64,000 nucleotides of DNA from an uncultured Flavobacteriaceae bacterium (GCA_938020445.1 CALIIC010000093.1:1-64000), one strand, 5' to 3'. Positions 45,649 through 56,904 are shown, numbered from the stretch's first letter. Numbers and translations: made by a program. The notes: generated by a model not told the origin, from the letters alone.

Positions 45649-47433
45649 TTACATTCTTTCGGGCACCTGAATACCCAATAAAAGAAAGGCCGATTGCACC
45701 ACCTCTGCCACTTTTTTGGAAAGTTGCACCCGAAACGATTTTTGATCTACATTGGTCTCTCCCAAAATAGATACTTGCTGGTAAAACGAATTGAACCCTT
45801 TTACCAAATCGTAGGTATAATTTGCAATCAAGGCCGGACTATACTGCTGAGCGGCCAACTGAATGGTCTCGGGAAAATGCCGTAATTGTTTCAATAGTTC
45901 CTTTTCTTTTGGGTGAAGCCCAACTTTGGTATCCACCGCTTCCATAGGCACACCCAAACTGTCGGCCTTGCGTAAAATAGACTGTATACGTGCGTAGGTA
46001 TATTGTATAAACGGACCCGTATTGCCTTGAAAATCGACTGACTCCTCTGGATCGAACAGAATTCGTTTTTTCGGATCTACCTTTAAAATATAGTACTTCA
46101 AGGCTCCCAAACCGATCATTTTATACAACTGCTGTTTTTCGGTTTCGGAATACTCCTCCAACTTGCCGAGCTCCTCAGAAATATTGCCTGCTGTCTGTGT
46201 CATCTCTACCATCAAATCATCGGCATCTACCACCGTACCTTCTCGGCTCTTCATTTTTCCGCTGGGAAGATCCACCATCCCGTAGCTTAAATGATGCAGC
46301 TTTTCCGCCCATGAAAAGCCTAGTTTTTTAAGAATCAGAAAAAGTACTTTAAAATGATAGTCCTGCTCATTCCCCACAGTATAGACCATTCCTCCGATGT
46401 CCGGGTAATCTTTTACCCGCTGAATGGCGGTTCCAATATCTTGGGTCATATAGACTGCAGTCCCGTCGGAACGTAATACAATTTTTTCATCCAAACCTTC
46501 GTCGGTCAAATCAATCCACACACTGCCATCGTCTTTTCTATAAAAAACACCTTTTTCCAAACCATCTGCCACCACATCTTTTCCCAGTAGATAGGTATTG
46601 CTTTCGTAATAGAGCTGATCAAAATCTACACCCAGATTCTTATATGTAACATCAAATCCTTCATAGACCCACCCATTCATTTTTTTCCACAGGGCGACAA
46701 CTTCTTCGTCCCCTGCTTCCCAATTACGCAGCATCTCTTGTGCTTCTTGTAAAATAGGAGCCTCTTTCTCAGCAACTTTCAAATCAGCTCCCTCGGCAAC
46801 TAGCTTTGCAATTTCTTCCTTGTATGCCTTGTCAAACGTCACATAATAATTCCCTACAAGCTTGTCGCCTTTTAAACCAGTACTTTCGGGGGTTTCTCCA
46901 CTTCCAAAGCGCTGCCAAGCAACCATACTCTTACAAATATGGATGCCCCGATCGTTGATTATTTGTGTTTTATACACCTTTTTACCCGCCGCTTTTAAAA
47001 TCTCCGCGACGGAATATCCTAAGAGATTGTTGCGGATGTGTCCTAAATGAAGTGGTTTGTTCGTGTTGGGAGAAGAATACTCGACCATTACCGCATCTGA
47101 ATCGGCCGGTGTTGCATATCCGAAATTTTCCTGAGATCGAATGCCATTAAAAAAGTGTAGATAGTACTCGTCCGAAATCACAATATTCAAAAAACCTTTG
47201 ATCACATTAAAAGCAACCACTTCGGCAACCGCCTCGACCAAAAATTCCCCTATCTGCTCCCCTATCTGAGCCGGATTGCCCTTCACAAAACGCAGCATTG
47301 GAAAGACCACCACCGTAATATCCCCTTCAAAATCCTTTCGCGTAGGCTGAAATTCTACCGAAGGTAGCTCCACTTCAAACAAAGACAATACTGCCTTTTT
47401 CACTTCGGTTTCCAATGTGTGTTGTATGTTCAT
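45649..47433 (-). CDS. argS: arginine--tRNA ligase
   Basis: VEYSSPNTNKPLHLGHIRNNLLG (HIGH-class); MKSREGTVVDADDL; C-terminal anticodon-binding ...LLGIQVPERM. Confidence 0.95.
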   Translation of the reverse strand: MNIQHTLETEVKKAVLSLFEVELPSVEFQPTRKDFEGDITVVVFPMLRFVKGNPAQIGEQIGEFLVEAVAEVVAFNVIKGFLNIVISDEYYLHFFNGIRSQENFGYATPADSDAVMVEYSSPNTNKPLHLGHIRNNLLGYSVAEILKAAGKKVYKTQIINDRGIHICKSMVAWQRFGSGETPESTGLKGDKLVGNYYVTFDKAYKEEIAKLVAEGADLKVAEKEAPILQEAQEMLRNWEAGDEEVVALWKKMNGWVYEGFDVTYKNLGVDFDQLYYESNTYLLGKDVVADGLEKGVFYRKDDGSVWIDLTDEGLDEKIVLRSDGTAVYMTQDIGTAIQRVKDYPDIGGMVYTVGNEQDYHFKVLFLILKKLGFSWAEKLHHLSYGMVDLPSGKMKSREGTVVDADDLMVEMTQTAGNISEELGKLEEYSETEKQQLYKMIGLGALKYYILKVDPKKRILFDPEESVDFQGNTGPFIQYTYARIQSILRKADSLGVPMEAVDTKVGLHPKEKELLKQLRHFPETIQLAAQQYSPALIANYTYDLVKGFNSFYQQVSILGETNVDQKSFRVQLSKKVAEVVQSAFLLLGIQVPERM

Positions 47434-47675
47434 CGATTCTTCCTTTCTAAGGGTGCAAAACTAATCAATTTTTATGCTTTTACAGCTGTGCGAATGGGAA
47501 TGCCTCGCTTTTCACTAACTTTATAAAAAAGAATTGTTGATGGAGCATCTTCCTGCATTCCTTTCGTGTTGGCTTCTTTGCTGACAAGAAAACCGGGATT
47601 CATACGACTCAAGGGAATAGATGCAATGTTAGACGCACACGGAATAACAATCAAACTCGCGCAATACCAAGAAGC

Positions 47676-48101
47676 ATGCTGGTAAACGTATCGTATACTA
47701 ATAAGCACATTACTAGGAAGGTAGACACAGCCGTCGGAAAACCCTTTCCGTTAAAAGACCGCTGGAAGATGGGAGGCATTGGCTCCCCCAAGTTGTTCAT
47801 TACCGAAACCAGCGTCGAAATTCACAATCTTTTGATTCTCGATAACAATGTAAATTCCTGCAATATCGAAATGCGCCCTAAAGGCATCATATTGCGGTTT
47901 CGTTCCTTATTGGAAACCTATGCCCTTGTAATTCCCTATTACAAGCTTAGCGTTTACAAAGGTGATTTTGCCGTGTACTCTGTGTATCGAGATCATCATT
48001 TTATCAAAGTACGATCGGATACCAAGGCCATTCAAAAGTTTTTTAGAAAGTTGTTGGATTATAAGGCCGATAATGCCCCTACTTCTATTGAAGATTTGTA
48101 A
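47676..48101 (+). CDS. conserved hypothetical protein (start uncertain)
   Basis: Intact ORF, 141 aa. Confidence 0.55.
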   Translation: MLVNVSYTNKHITRKVDTAVGKPFPLKDRWKMGGIGSPKLFITETSVEIHNLLILDNNVNSCNIEMRPKGIILRFRSLLETYALVIPYYKLSVYKGDFAVYSVYRDHHFIKVRSDTKAIQKFFRKLLDYKADNAPTSIEDL

Positions 48102-48104
48102 CCT

Positions 48105-49529
48105 ATGAAAATACTCCTCACCGGTGCCAACGGCTATATCGGCATGCGCCTCCTTCCCCAACTATTAGCACTGGGCCACCAAGTCGTCTGTGCGGTGCGG
48201 GACGCGGAACGACTATCGGTCGATGTGGAAATTCGGTCTCAGATAGAAGTCATCGAAATAGACTTTTTACAAGAAATGGTCCCCGGTTTGCTTCCTTCGG
48301 ACATTGATGCAGCCTACTTTCTCATTCATTCCATGAGTTCTTCCACCAAAGAGTTTGATGCGATGGAATCGGCTACCGCGCATCACTTTAATGGTTATCT
48401 GGCCAACACCAATGCAAAACAAGTTATTTACCTCAGCGGTATTGCCAACGAAGAAAACCTTTCAAAGCATCTTTGGTCCCGAAAAAATGTAGAAGGAATT
48501 CTAGCACAAGGCACCTTTGCACTTACAGTACTACGGGCAGGTATAATCGTGGGATCCGGCAGTTCCTCTTTTGAAATTATCAGGGACCTCTGCGAAAAGT
48601 TACCCTTTATGATTACCCCAAAATGGGTTCTTACCAAAACGCAACCGATTGCCATTCGGGATGTCATTCATTTTCTAACGGGCGTTTTGGGCAACGATCA
48701 GGCGTATGGTTCTTTTGACATTGCCGGACCGAATGTGCTTAGTTACAAACAAATGATGCAACAGTACGCGAAAGTCCGTGGCTTTAAAAACTGGATCGTC
48801 ACCGTTCCTATCATGACCCCAAAGCTATCGTCTTATTGGTTGTATTTTGTGACCTCTACCTCTTACAAGCTGGCAATGAACCTAGTAGATAGCATGAAAA
48901 TAGAAGTTATTGCCAGAGACAATCGGTTACAGCAATTACTGGGTATCAAAACACATACCTATGCAGCGGCAATTGACATGGCCTTTAAAAAAATAGCCCA
49001 AAACCTAGTCGTTAGTAGTTGGAAGGACAGCATGGTAAGCGGGCGTTTCAACAAAGACTTGGGCAAGTACATACAAGTACCCAAATATGGGGTGTTAAAA
49101 GACGTACAACAGCGGGTCGTTACTAATCCGGATCAGGTACTTAAAAACATCTGGCGGATCGGGGGCGATCATGGCTGGTACTATGGTAATTGGTTATGGA
49201 AGACGCGCGGACTATTAGACAAAGCGATTGGTGGGGTGGGTCTTCGCAGGGGCCGTACCCATCCCGATAAGTTGTTTCCCGGCGATTCGCTGGACTTTTG
49301 GCGGGTACTCCTAGCGGATAAAAAAGAAAAACGCTTGCTTTTGTTCGCTGAAATGCGGCTCCCGGGAGAAGCGTGGCTGGAATTTAAGATCGATACCGAC
49401 AATGTATTGCACCAGACCGCTACTTTTAGGCCACGCGGGCTACGAGGACGGTTGTACTGGTATAGCATTGTGCCCTTGCATTACTTTATTTTCGGGGGGA
49501 TGATACGTAATATCGCCAAGGCGAAGTAA
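48105..49529 (+). CDS. SDR/NAD(P)H-binding protein with DUF2867-like C-terminal domain
   Basis: MKILLTGANGYIGMRLLPQLLALGHQVVCAVRD; VFDRIAGPNVLSYKQMM region; C-terminal LDFWRVL...YWYSIVPLHYFIFGGM. Confidence 0.85.
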   Translation: MKILLTGANGYIGMRLLPQLLALGHQVVCAVRDAERLSVDVEIRSQIEVIEIDFLQEMVPGLLPSDIDAAYFLIHSMSSSTKEFDAMESATAHHFNGYLANTNAKQVIYLSGIANEENLSKHLWSRKNVEGILAQGTFALTVLRAGIIVGSGSSSFEIIRDLCEKLPFMITPKWVLTKTQPIAIRDVIHFLTGVLGNDQAYGSFDIAGPNVLSYKQMMQQYAKVRGFKNWIVTVPIMTPKLSSYWLYFVTSTSYKLAMNLVDSMKIEVIARDNRLQQLLGIKTHTYAAAIDMAFKKIAQNLVVSSWKDSMVSGRFNKDLGKYIQVPKYGVLKDVQQRVVTNPDQVLKNIWRIGGDHGWYYGNWLWKTRGLLDKAIGGVGLRRGRTHPDKLFPGDSLDFWRVLLADKKEKRLLLFAEMRLPGEAWLEFKIDTDNVLHQTATFRPRGLRGRLYWYSIVPLHYFIFGGMIRNIAKAK

Positions 49530-49548
49530 TATATAGATGATCGCGTAC

Positions 49549-50670
49549 TTATTGTTTGGGAAGTGCCTTCCACTTTTGCCATTCCTGAAAGGCAGGGCGG
49601 GGGTTTCCTTCCCCGTCCAATAAACCATTGTCTCTCCAAACCTTCAGAATATCGGGCGAATTCTGCGTTTTTTCATACAAGCCATCATAATCACGGTATA
49701 CAAACCAAATCAAAAACGCGGCATCCAGTTCATTGCACGCTTCGAATAGCTTCGTCAGGTATTGTTCTTGCCATTCCTCGGTGCCTTTTACTTCTACTCC
49801 CAGATTCTCAATAATCAAATCCTCTGCACAAAAACCGGTCTCAGAAATGGCAAAAGGCTTTGCGCTGTCCAAATTTCTAAAATCGTTCAACCAAGTATTG
49901 GCAAAAAGTTGGGGATCCGCATCTCTTTGAAGATTGGTATACTCTAGAAAGGGATAGGTACTCATTGCGATCAAATCAGAATACTGTAACAACATTTGCG
50001 ATGTTTCCAACAATTCCGGATGCGAATTTTCAAAAGATCTGTCCTGCAGGGTCAAAAAAATCGGAAGGTCGGGATAGGCCGTTTTTAAGGATGTATAGGT
50101 GGCTTGTGCGAGGGTCAGAAACTGCGTAAAAGCTACCTCTTCTTTCTTAAAAGTAGCATTGGTTTCAATTCCGTAGGCGAAATAATCGGGCTGCACTTCA
50201 TCAATGATCCGTTTGCAATATTTTTCATAGGCCGCGATTACGTCTTGGTCATCAAAACTTTTACCTTCCCAAAAATCGGGCAAGTCTTGATGACTCCCCT
50301 CATTGTTCCAGTACCCTGCCAATTCTTTTCGGTTCTGCTGGGCCGGAGTGGCCGTCAATAAGATTTTAGTACCAGGTCGCAGCCCTGTTTTGGTGGCATT
50401 TAAGGTATTCTGAACTTCTGAGGGAAAAGGGGTATCGTTCAACGCTTCGTCCCATGGAACGCCATGGTCTAAATGGTTTAAGAAAATATCTCCATTGGCC
50501 GCAACTTCCTCATAGGTATCCAACTGTGCGGCAACGGTAAGATCATACGGAAAAGCCGTAAATCCCATGGTAAAAGAGCGGGTCTCCTGCGTCTCGACCA
50601 CTGTTGGGTCGTTCTCTTTTGCACAGCCCGACAAAACTGCTAATACTACAAGTAAACACCTGAATTTCAT
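49549..50670 (-). CDS. lipoprotein with TIM-barrel glycosidase-like domain
   Basis: Lipobox LAVLSGC; DYFAYGIETN, PIFLTLQDRSFEN, DLIAMSTYPF, PFAISETGF consistent with a GH-A-type barrel. Confidence 0.55.
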   Translation of the reverse strand: MKFRCLLVVLAVLSGCAKENDPTVVETQETRSFTMGFTAFPYDLTVAAQLDTYEEVAANGDIFLNHLDHGVPWDEALNDTPFPSEVQNTLNATKTGLRPGTKILLTATPAQQNRKELAGYWNNEGSHQDLPDFWEGKSFDDQDVIAAYEKYCKRIIDEVQPDYFAYGIETNATFKKEEVAFTQFLTLAQATYTSLKTAYPDLPIFLTLQDRSFENSHPELLETSQMLLQYSDLIAMSTYPFLEYTNLQRDADPQLFANTWLNDFRNLDSAKPFAISETGFCAEDLIIENLGVEVKGTEEWQEQYLTKLFEACNELDAAFLIWFVYRDYDGLYEKTQNSPDILKVWRDNGLLDGEGNPRPAFQEWQKWKALPKQ

Positions 50671-50801
50671 TACAATAGACCTATAAGATGATAACGCAGA
50701 CAGGTAGGCCTATATTGTAGAAAGCTGAAAGCTATGACTCGTTTGTACCCTATGGACACATATCAAAACCATATCTACATTTAACCGGTGCAACGAGCCT
50801 A

Positions 50802-51731
50802 TCATTTTTTCGGCAAAAACACTTCTGCCATCATACAACGGGCACTACCGCCCCCGCAAGTCTCGATAGTATCGAGCGGACTATGGATAATAGCGCAGCT
50901 TTTTTCGATGGCCGCTATTTGATCGGGGCGCAAACTCTTATAGGCAGCCGTACTCATCACCATAAATCGCCGATCGTTTTCTCCAAATACTTGTAGCATA
51001 TTGCCCGCAAACTGATGCATTTGTTCGTCCGTGATAGAAATCACCTCTTTCCCGTCATTTTTTAGATGTTTTACGACTTGGGCGCGTTCTTTCTTGTCAT
51101 CGATCGCATCAAGGTTAATCACCGCAAAATCTTCTGCCATCGCCATCATTACATTGGTATGGTAAATGGGAAGTCGCTCCCCATCTACAGTTTGATTGGC
51201 CGTGAAAATAACCGGGAAACAGTCGAAATCTTCACAAAACTCAATAAACAATTCTTCATGCGCCCGTTCAGACAAGGCACAATAGGCTTTTTGATGTACC
51301 CGATCTTTTAAAATACTACCGGTACCTTCTAGAAAAACCCCTTCCTCCTCAGCCGCCGTATAGTCCACTACATGGTCGATCCGAAAACCCTCGCCTTCCA
51401 AAATATCAAAAATATCTTCCCTTCGTTCATTTCGTCGATTCTCCGCAAACATGGGGTATACCACTACGGTACCATTCGCGTGAAACGAGATCCAGTTATT
51501 TGGAAAAATAGAATCGGGCGTATCGGGCTCTTTGGTATCGTCTACTACGATCACGTTGACACCTTTCGCCCTGAGTTTTTCAACAAAAGCATCGAATTCG
51601 GACTGTGCCCGGGCGTTCACCTCTTGCTGTTTTAGGGCCAGGTTTTCTTGAAAATAATTGTTCACCGCTGTTTGTTCGTTCATTCGAAATCGTACAGGGC
51701 GAACCATCAAAATGGTGTTGGTAATTTGCAT
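50802..51731 (-). CDS. ctlX: amidinotransferase-fold protein, CtlX-like (citrulline utilization hydrolase)
   Basis: NTILMVRPVRFRMNEQTAVNNYFQ; DSIFPNNWISFH; CGGGSARCMMAEVF catalytic Cys. Confidence 0.82.
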   Translation of the reverse strand: MQITNTILMVRPVRFRMNEQTAVNNYFQENLALKQQEVNARAQSEFDAFVEKLRAKGVNVIVVDDTKEPDTPDSIFPNNWISFHANGTVVVYPMFAENRRNERREDIFDILEGEGFRIDHVVDYTAAEEEGVFLEGTGSILKDRVHQKAYCALSERAHEELFIEFCEDFDCFPVIFTANQTVDGERLPIYHTNVMMAMAEDFAVINLDAIDDKKERAQVVKHLKNDGKEVISITDEQMHQFAGNMLQVFGENDRRFMVMSTAAYKSLRPDQIAAIEKSCAIIHSPLDTIETCGGGSARCMMAEVFLPKK

Positions 51732-51893
51732 TTCGTTTCTATTTAAAAAACAATAAATGTATTTTGGCAACTGCTTTTTGCGATGGCTAAATTATGCTTT
51801 TTTATAGTGCTCTTTGAATACATTTACAGAAAAAAAATACACTTTTAAAATAAGTGGTAGCTTGCAGGTTTTAAACCACTTTCAAGGACTATT

Positions 51894-52292
51894 ATGCAGG
51901 GAGAAACACAATTGGAAGAACTGATCAAAGGAATGAAACCCAGCTTGCATTCGGGACGTTATGTGTTTGCAACAGTCGCAACCACCGAACATATTCAGCG
52001 AGCCGATATCCTGGGAGAATTTAAGGAAGAAGAAGGAATTACTATTATTCTAGCGCAGCAAAAAGCGGATGCCTTGCGTATACCCTATGAGTTCATTGCC
52101 GCGTGGATTACCCTCACCATTCATTCTTCCCTATCCGCTCACGGATTAACGGCCGCTTTTGCAACCGCCCTGGCAAAAAACAAGATCAGTTGTAATGTGA
52201 TTGCCGGCTATTACCACGACCACCTCTTTGTTCCCCACACTGAGGGAAAAAGGGCTCTAGAAGTACTAAAAGCGCTGGCCAAAGCCGACTAA
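51894..52292 (+). CDS. ACT-domain-like protein
   Basis: LTIHSSLSAHGLTAAFATALAKNKISCNVIAGYYHDHLFVP. Confidence 0.75.
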   Translation: MQGETQLEELIKGMKPSLHSGRYVFATVATTEHIQRADILGEFKEEEGITIILAQQKADALRIPYEFIAAWITLTIHSSLSAHGLTAAFATALAKNKISCNVIAGYYHDHLFVPHTEGKRALEVLKALAKAD

Positions 52293-53497
52293 AAGAACTT
52301 GGAAATGGCAATGCGAAGAAAACTATCGTCTTGAAAGTTCGACAAAATAAGTTCGTTCGCATCAATCGATTGAAAGACCCGCGCCTCTACCTCCACCGTC
52401 CAAGTGCTTCCAAAGCGTCGGGATGCCTCTAAGCTGAAAATTTTACTGCTTGAATCCAAGTCGGACAGTCCGCCTATCAAAAAAGACGTATCCGCCGTAT
52501 CATTTAAGGCGATACGACTCCCAAAAAATAAATCATTTTGTAGTGCATTCAACGCCAATTCGTCTCGTTCATCGTAGCTGTATTCCCCTAGAATTCCAAT
52601 ATCCAAACCATTGCCGTCAATATTGCTAAAGGTATATTCCAAACCAGCGGCCAATGCGAAAAAATCTTGGATTTTAGATTGGCGATAGATCGATTCCAAT
52701 TTCCAAAGGAATGCACTATGGGTTAGCTGTAATTCTAGGCCTGTCTGGTTGATCACTGGATAAAAGGCATTGATATTCCCTAGCGCATCAAATGCAAACA
52801 AAGGTTCTCTTCCGTTTCCGTAAAAATGGGACACTGCCACGTCTACAATACCAACGTAGTGTTTCCACCGAACTGCAACATCCTGCCGCCATTCTTCGGC
52901 CCCACTTTCATATAGCAGGTCATCCTGATTCAATACGGTACCAAAACGCAAGCGCCCCGCTTCCCCAGCAAAGGTACGTTTGCGATGATATGGTAAATAG
53001 AACAGATCAAAGGTCCCGATCTTATTGGTTATCCAACTGAACTGCACCATGGGCTGTCCCAGTTTCTCCTCGCCATCAAAGGTTTCAACAGCATCGGTCT
53101 GGTTGATAACATCTACCAAATGGTTGCTCTCTGCAACGCCCCAATACACTTTTTTAAAACCCGCGCTCACCTCCCAGTTTCCCTTGGCTTTTTGGTAATA
53201 GAGTTCGCGAATATCCCAATGCGTTCGTTCATCATCCCTATCGAGCCTTAAAAATCCTTGAAAATTGATACTTTCGTACCCTTTGTTCCAAGAGGCTTCA
53301 TAGGATGGTTTAAACGCAATGGAAGGATAGTGGTTTTCTTGCCCCTCAAAACGGGCCGCATCAACAAAATAACGATACTCCCCTGCTATTTCGAGTTCTA
53401 CTTCATGGGTCACCTTTCGCTGCGGTTCCCCTTCTTGAGAACGTACGTACGTTGTTGCCAAAAGAATTAGTACCCCCCAGACCATGCTCGTTTTCAT
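52289..53497 (-). CDS. outer-membrane beta-barrel (porin-like) protein
   Basis: Signal peptide; alternating beta-strand pattern, C-terminal ...LRIAISKFF. Confidence 0.65.
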   Translation of the reverse strand: MKTSMVWGVLILLATTYVRSQEGEPQRKVTHEVELEIAGEYRYFVDAARFEGQENHYPSIAFKPSYEASWNKGYESINFQGFLRLDRDDERTHWDIRELYYQKAKGNWEVSAGFKKVYWGVAESNHLVDVINQTDAVETFDGEEKLGQPMVQFSWITNKIGTFDLFYLPYHRKRTFAGEAGRLRFGTVLNQDDLLYESGAEEWRQDVAVRWKHYVGIVDVAVSHFYGNGREPLFAFDALGNINAFYPVINQTGLELQLTHSAFLWKLESIYRQSKIQDFFALAAGLEYTFSNIDGNGLDIGILGEYSYDERDELALNALQNDLFFGSRIALNDTADTSFLIGGLSDLDSSSKIFSLEASRRFGSTWTVEVEARVFQSIDANELILSNFQDDSFLRIAISKFF

Positions 53498-53597
53498 ACC
53501 TATTTATTTAAAAAGGCCGAGCCGAACCAAGAGTAACAGAGTTACTACCGTTCAAAACATTCGCCAACCAACATAAGATCGGCCCGACCTTTACCAA

Positions 53598-54371
53598 TTA
53601 CTTCCCTGCGCGCTGCAGGGCCACCTGTGAAAAATCATCTTCTGAATAGGTCACTCCAAAATCGTAGCCCGCAAATTGCAACAAGGTCTCCTTGTTGCTT
53701 TGGTGGTTCACCATTTTTAAAGTACCAGCACGCCAGAATTTATTTTTATATAGTTTGTAATCGCTGTACGTCAACGTTTTCAAAAGGGCATTCTTTCGAT
53801 CATAGAATTCTATCTTTTCCAAGCGATACCCTTTGTCTTTGTTGTAGGATACAATGCGCCTGGTGTATCCCGACTTTGGGTCAACTGGGTCTTGCTCAAC
53901 TATCAAGAGCCCATTCTTTTCCTCCAAGAATGTATAAGTGTACTTCTCTACCTCCTGTGAAGAGAGGTCTTCATACGCAAATTCGCTCCCAACGAACGGA
54001 CCCGATTTGTTATTGGATGAAATTCGTTTCACCCTCTTGATCGACGGTAGGTATAGCCATTGATCGTCGGATCCTACCTTGTGCGTATAGGTCAGTGTGG
54101 ATGTTCCCTTCACATCCTTGGGGCTGTTAAAGGCTATCAGCGATTTGTCACCATCCTCGATCAACTCCAAGGTCTTTGTGGTCATGGTTCGTTCACTCTT
54201 TTGGCCGTTCTTGTTCTTTAAGATCATTTTGAGCTCTACCGTAGAGCTGCCAAATCCCAAATCGGCCTGCTCGGCCGCCTTGGCAATCTCTAGCCCTTTC
54301 TCTTTTGCGGTTTGGGCCGAGACCAAGTTGAATGCTACAAATGCGGCTACTGTAAAAATGGATGTTTTCAT
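53598..54371 (-). CDS. outer-membrane lipoprotein-sorting (LolA-like) protein
   Basis: LIAFNSPKDVKGTSTLTYTHKVGSDDQWLYLPSIKRVKRISSNNKSGPFVGSEFAYEDLS. Confidence 0.88.
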   Translation of the reverse strand: MKTSIFTVAAFVAFNLVSAQTAKEKGLEIAKAAEQADLGFGSSTVELKMILKNKNGQKSERTMTTKTLELIEDGDKSLIAFNSPKDVKGTSTLTYTHKVGSDDQWLYLPSIKRVKRISSNNKSGPFVGSEFAYEDLSSQEVEKYTYTFLEEKNGLLIVEQDPVDPKSGYTRRIVSYNKDKGYRLEKIEFYDRKNALLKTLTYSDYKLYKNKFWRAGTLKMVNHQSNKETLLQFAGYDFGVTYSEDDFSQVALQRAGK

Positions 54372-54401
54372 CGTACTATTTTGTTTAGGTTTAAATCGAA
54401 T

Positions 54402-56783
54402 TTATTTTTTTAGCTTCATTGCAGGCTGCCCTGTAAGCTGAGCTGCGCCTACTTCACTTTTTTTGCTAGACAATATCAGCAAGGCCGGAAGCAACAGAAA
54501 ATCAATGATCAAGGCGGCCAAGATGATAATGACGGTTATACGGGCCATATAACTGTTCAGTGCGAAGGAGGAGGTAGATAGTACCACAAAGCCCGATAGC
54601 AATACCAACGTGGTCGTTACCAAGGCGCGGCCCACCGTCTCAAAGGCGTATACAACGGCTTGCTTGGCATCGTACCCCAATTCGCGACGCGCTCGCAGGA
54701 ACTTGCTCATAAAGTGCACCGTATCATCCACGATAATTCCCAAGGTCATACCAAAAACGATGACCATACCCGTATTGATCTGCCCCTTGTACAACGCCCA
54801 TATTCCGAAACCGACCAAGACCGGGGTTACATTGGGTATGATACTTAGCAATCCTAGTTTAAAGCTTTGCAAGGCAAGCATCAACACCAATGAGATGAGG
54901 ATCAACGCAATAATATTACCATTGAACATACTATCTGCCTGTCTGAACCCAAGTTTGGAAAACATCATGGTAGGGCTCACCCCGATGGCATGCATTGGTT
55001 CATCTGCATTGGTTCGCAACCATTCCTCTGCTCTAGAGGAAAAAGCGATCATTTCGGCACTGGAAATATTTTTTAAGGTGGTAGTGACCCGTGTTTCGGA
55101 CTTATCTACATTGATTTGGTTGTTTAAATCAAGACCAAAAGGCAGTGAAAGCTCGTACAATAAGAGAAATTGGGCCGCTTCCTCCCTGTTATCGGGTACC
55201 CGGTAATAGGCTTCGTCATCGCCATGCATAGAGCGATTCACCCTTCGTGCGACCTCACTAAAAGCATTTACATGTACCACTTCGGGCTGTTCGTTCAACC
55301 AGTCTTCAAATTCATTCAACTTGCTTAAATAGGCTGGGTTATTAATTCCCCCACTTTCTCCACTGCCTATGGAGAATTCTACATTGTAAAAGCCTGTGAG
55401 GTTGTCATTGATAAAATCGCTATCGCGCCGAAACTCGACCGAATCATCGAAATACTCCACGAACTCGTCATTAAAAACATTTAAGGTCGCCAAATAGGTC
55501 AAACCCGAAATGATCACCAAAGAAACAACGGTAAGACGAATGGGTTGCCTGGTTACAAAAAGGCCCAATCTAGTATATAGGTCGCTCTTTTTCTTTGCCT
55601 GTACCCCGGCCTTTTTCTTCCAAAGCGGAAAGATGGCCATTAGGGCCGGTAAGGTCGTGGTAGAATATAGAAAGGCCATGGTCATCCCAAATGCGGTAAT
55701 ATTCCCTAAATCCCAAAAGGGAGGTACATCACCAAAATTCATGGTTAGAAACCCGATCACAGTTGTTAAACTGGTAATCAAGACCGGCATAAAATTAAGG
55801 CGCATACTTTCTACCAACGCCTCTTTCTTGGTCATCCCGTCCTTTCGAGCTTTTTGGAGCATTGTAATCAGAATATGAATACTATCGGCCACCGCTAACG
55901 TAAGGATCATGGTCGGAAATACAGAAGAGGGCGGAGTAAGCTTGATATCATTGAGACCAATAAAACCAACGGCACTTAGTATCGAAAACAATACGACTAA
56001 CAAGGTGGCAATGGTCGCAAAGAAGTTACGAGTCAACACGAATGTCACCAATACAACAATCAACAACATGATTCCGATAAGCGCCAAATCGTTTTGTGAG
56101 GATTCAAAAAAGGCCGTATTCAACGGAACCAAACCAGTGGTATAGACTTCAAACTGCGGATGATTCTCCTTGAATTCAGCTACCATTTTTCGGGTAGCTA
56201 CGGTCACTTCAGGGATTTCCGTGGCACTATCGATACCTGGTAGGCGCAAGGTTACATTAATAGCGGTAACACTGCCCGCTTCATTAATGATCCGATGTAA
56301 AAGCAATGGTTCTTTGAGTGCTTTTGCTTTTATCTCTTTGATTTCAGCTTCCGTTTTATTGGCAGATTCGTACGAAAGATCATCTACGTACAAATCATCG
56401 CCAACGGCGCTCGTATGCTGAAAATTCGTTACCGCATCTACCCTAGAGGAGTATGGGGTATTCCACGCGCTGGCGGTCAGTTCTTCAATCGCTACCAAAT
56501 TTTCTTTGGTGAAGACCTCTCCGTTTTCGGGAGCTAAGACAATGACAATGTTATCATCTTTCGTATATTTTTCCTGAAGCGCATCGAACGCTTCCAATTC
56601 GGGGTTCGATTCACTAAAGAACACATGATAATCTCCATCAAAGGCCATTTTACCCTGGGAGGCCAATCCAATTGCCAGTGCAGTGGTAAGCAATAGCACG
56701 GGCCATTTAAATTTGATTACGAATTCAGCCCATTTCCTGGCAAAGGTGTTGACGGATTCTCCCGTCTTTTTAAATGCATTCAT
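54402..56783 (-). CDS. RND/MMPL-family transporter
   Basis: Two large repeats with TM clusters; FPTMILTLAVADSIHILITM and GMTLGIIVDDTVHFMSKFLRARRE. Confidence 0.9.
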   Translation of the reverse strand: MNAFKKTGESVNTFARKWAEFVIKFKWPVLLLTTALAIGLASQGKMAFDGDYHVFFSESNPELEAFDALQEKYTKDDNIVIVLAPENGEVFTKENLVAIEELTASAWNTPYSSRVDAVTNFQHTSAVGDDLYVDDLSYESANKTEAEIKEIKAKALKEPLLLHRIINEAGSVTAINVTLRLPGIDSATEIPEVTVATRKMVAEFKENHPQFEVYTTGLVPLNTAFFESSQNDLALIGIMLLIVVLVTFVLTRNFFATIATLLVVLFSILSAVGFIGLNDIKLTPPSSVFPTMILTLAVADSIHILITMLQKARKDGMTKKEALVESMRLNFMPVLITSLTTVIGFLTMNFGDVPPFWDLGNITAFGMTMAFLYSTTTLPALMAIFPLWKKKAGVQAKKKSDLYTRLGLFVTRQPIRLTVVSLVIISGLTYLATLNVFNDEFVEYFDDSVEFRRDSDFINDNLTGFYNVEFSIGSGESGGINNPAYLSKLNEFEDWLNEQPEVVHVNAFSEVARRVNRSMHGDDEAYYRVPDNREEAAQFLLLYELSLPFGLDLNNQINVDKSETRVTTTLKNISSAEMIAFSSRAEEWLRTNADEPMHAIGVSPTMMFSKLGFRQADSMFNGNIIALILISLVLMLALQSFKLGLLSIIPNVTPVLVGFGIWALYKGQINTGMVIVFGMTLGIIVDDTVHFMSKFLRARRELGYDAKQAVVYAFETVGRALVTTTLVLLSGFVVLSTSSFALNSYMARITVIIILAALIIDFLLLPALLILSSKKSEVGAAQLTGQPAMKLKK

Positions 56784-56793
56784 AGTTATTAGG

Positions 56794-56821
56794 TTTACTA
56801 GTTGACCAGTCGATTAGTAAA
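56794..56821. promoter_or_regulatory. Putative TetR operator A
   Basis: TTTACTAGTTGACCAGTCGATTAGTAAA, near-perfect 28-bp palindrome. Confidence 0.7.
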
Positions 56822-56904
56822 AGACCAGTTTTTTTACAATAATTTTAAGCGTACTATGGTATGACGTTTTGCGAAATTAGAATTGGACATGTTTTAATAA
56901 TTAT

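Noticed and set aside
47472-47708. Minus-strand 78-aa ORF upstream of argS
   Set aside because: No recognised domain or signal peptide; cannot distinguish from chance or a gene remnant
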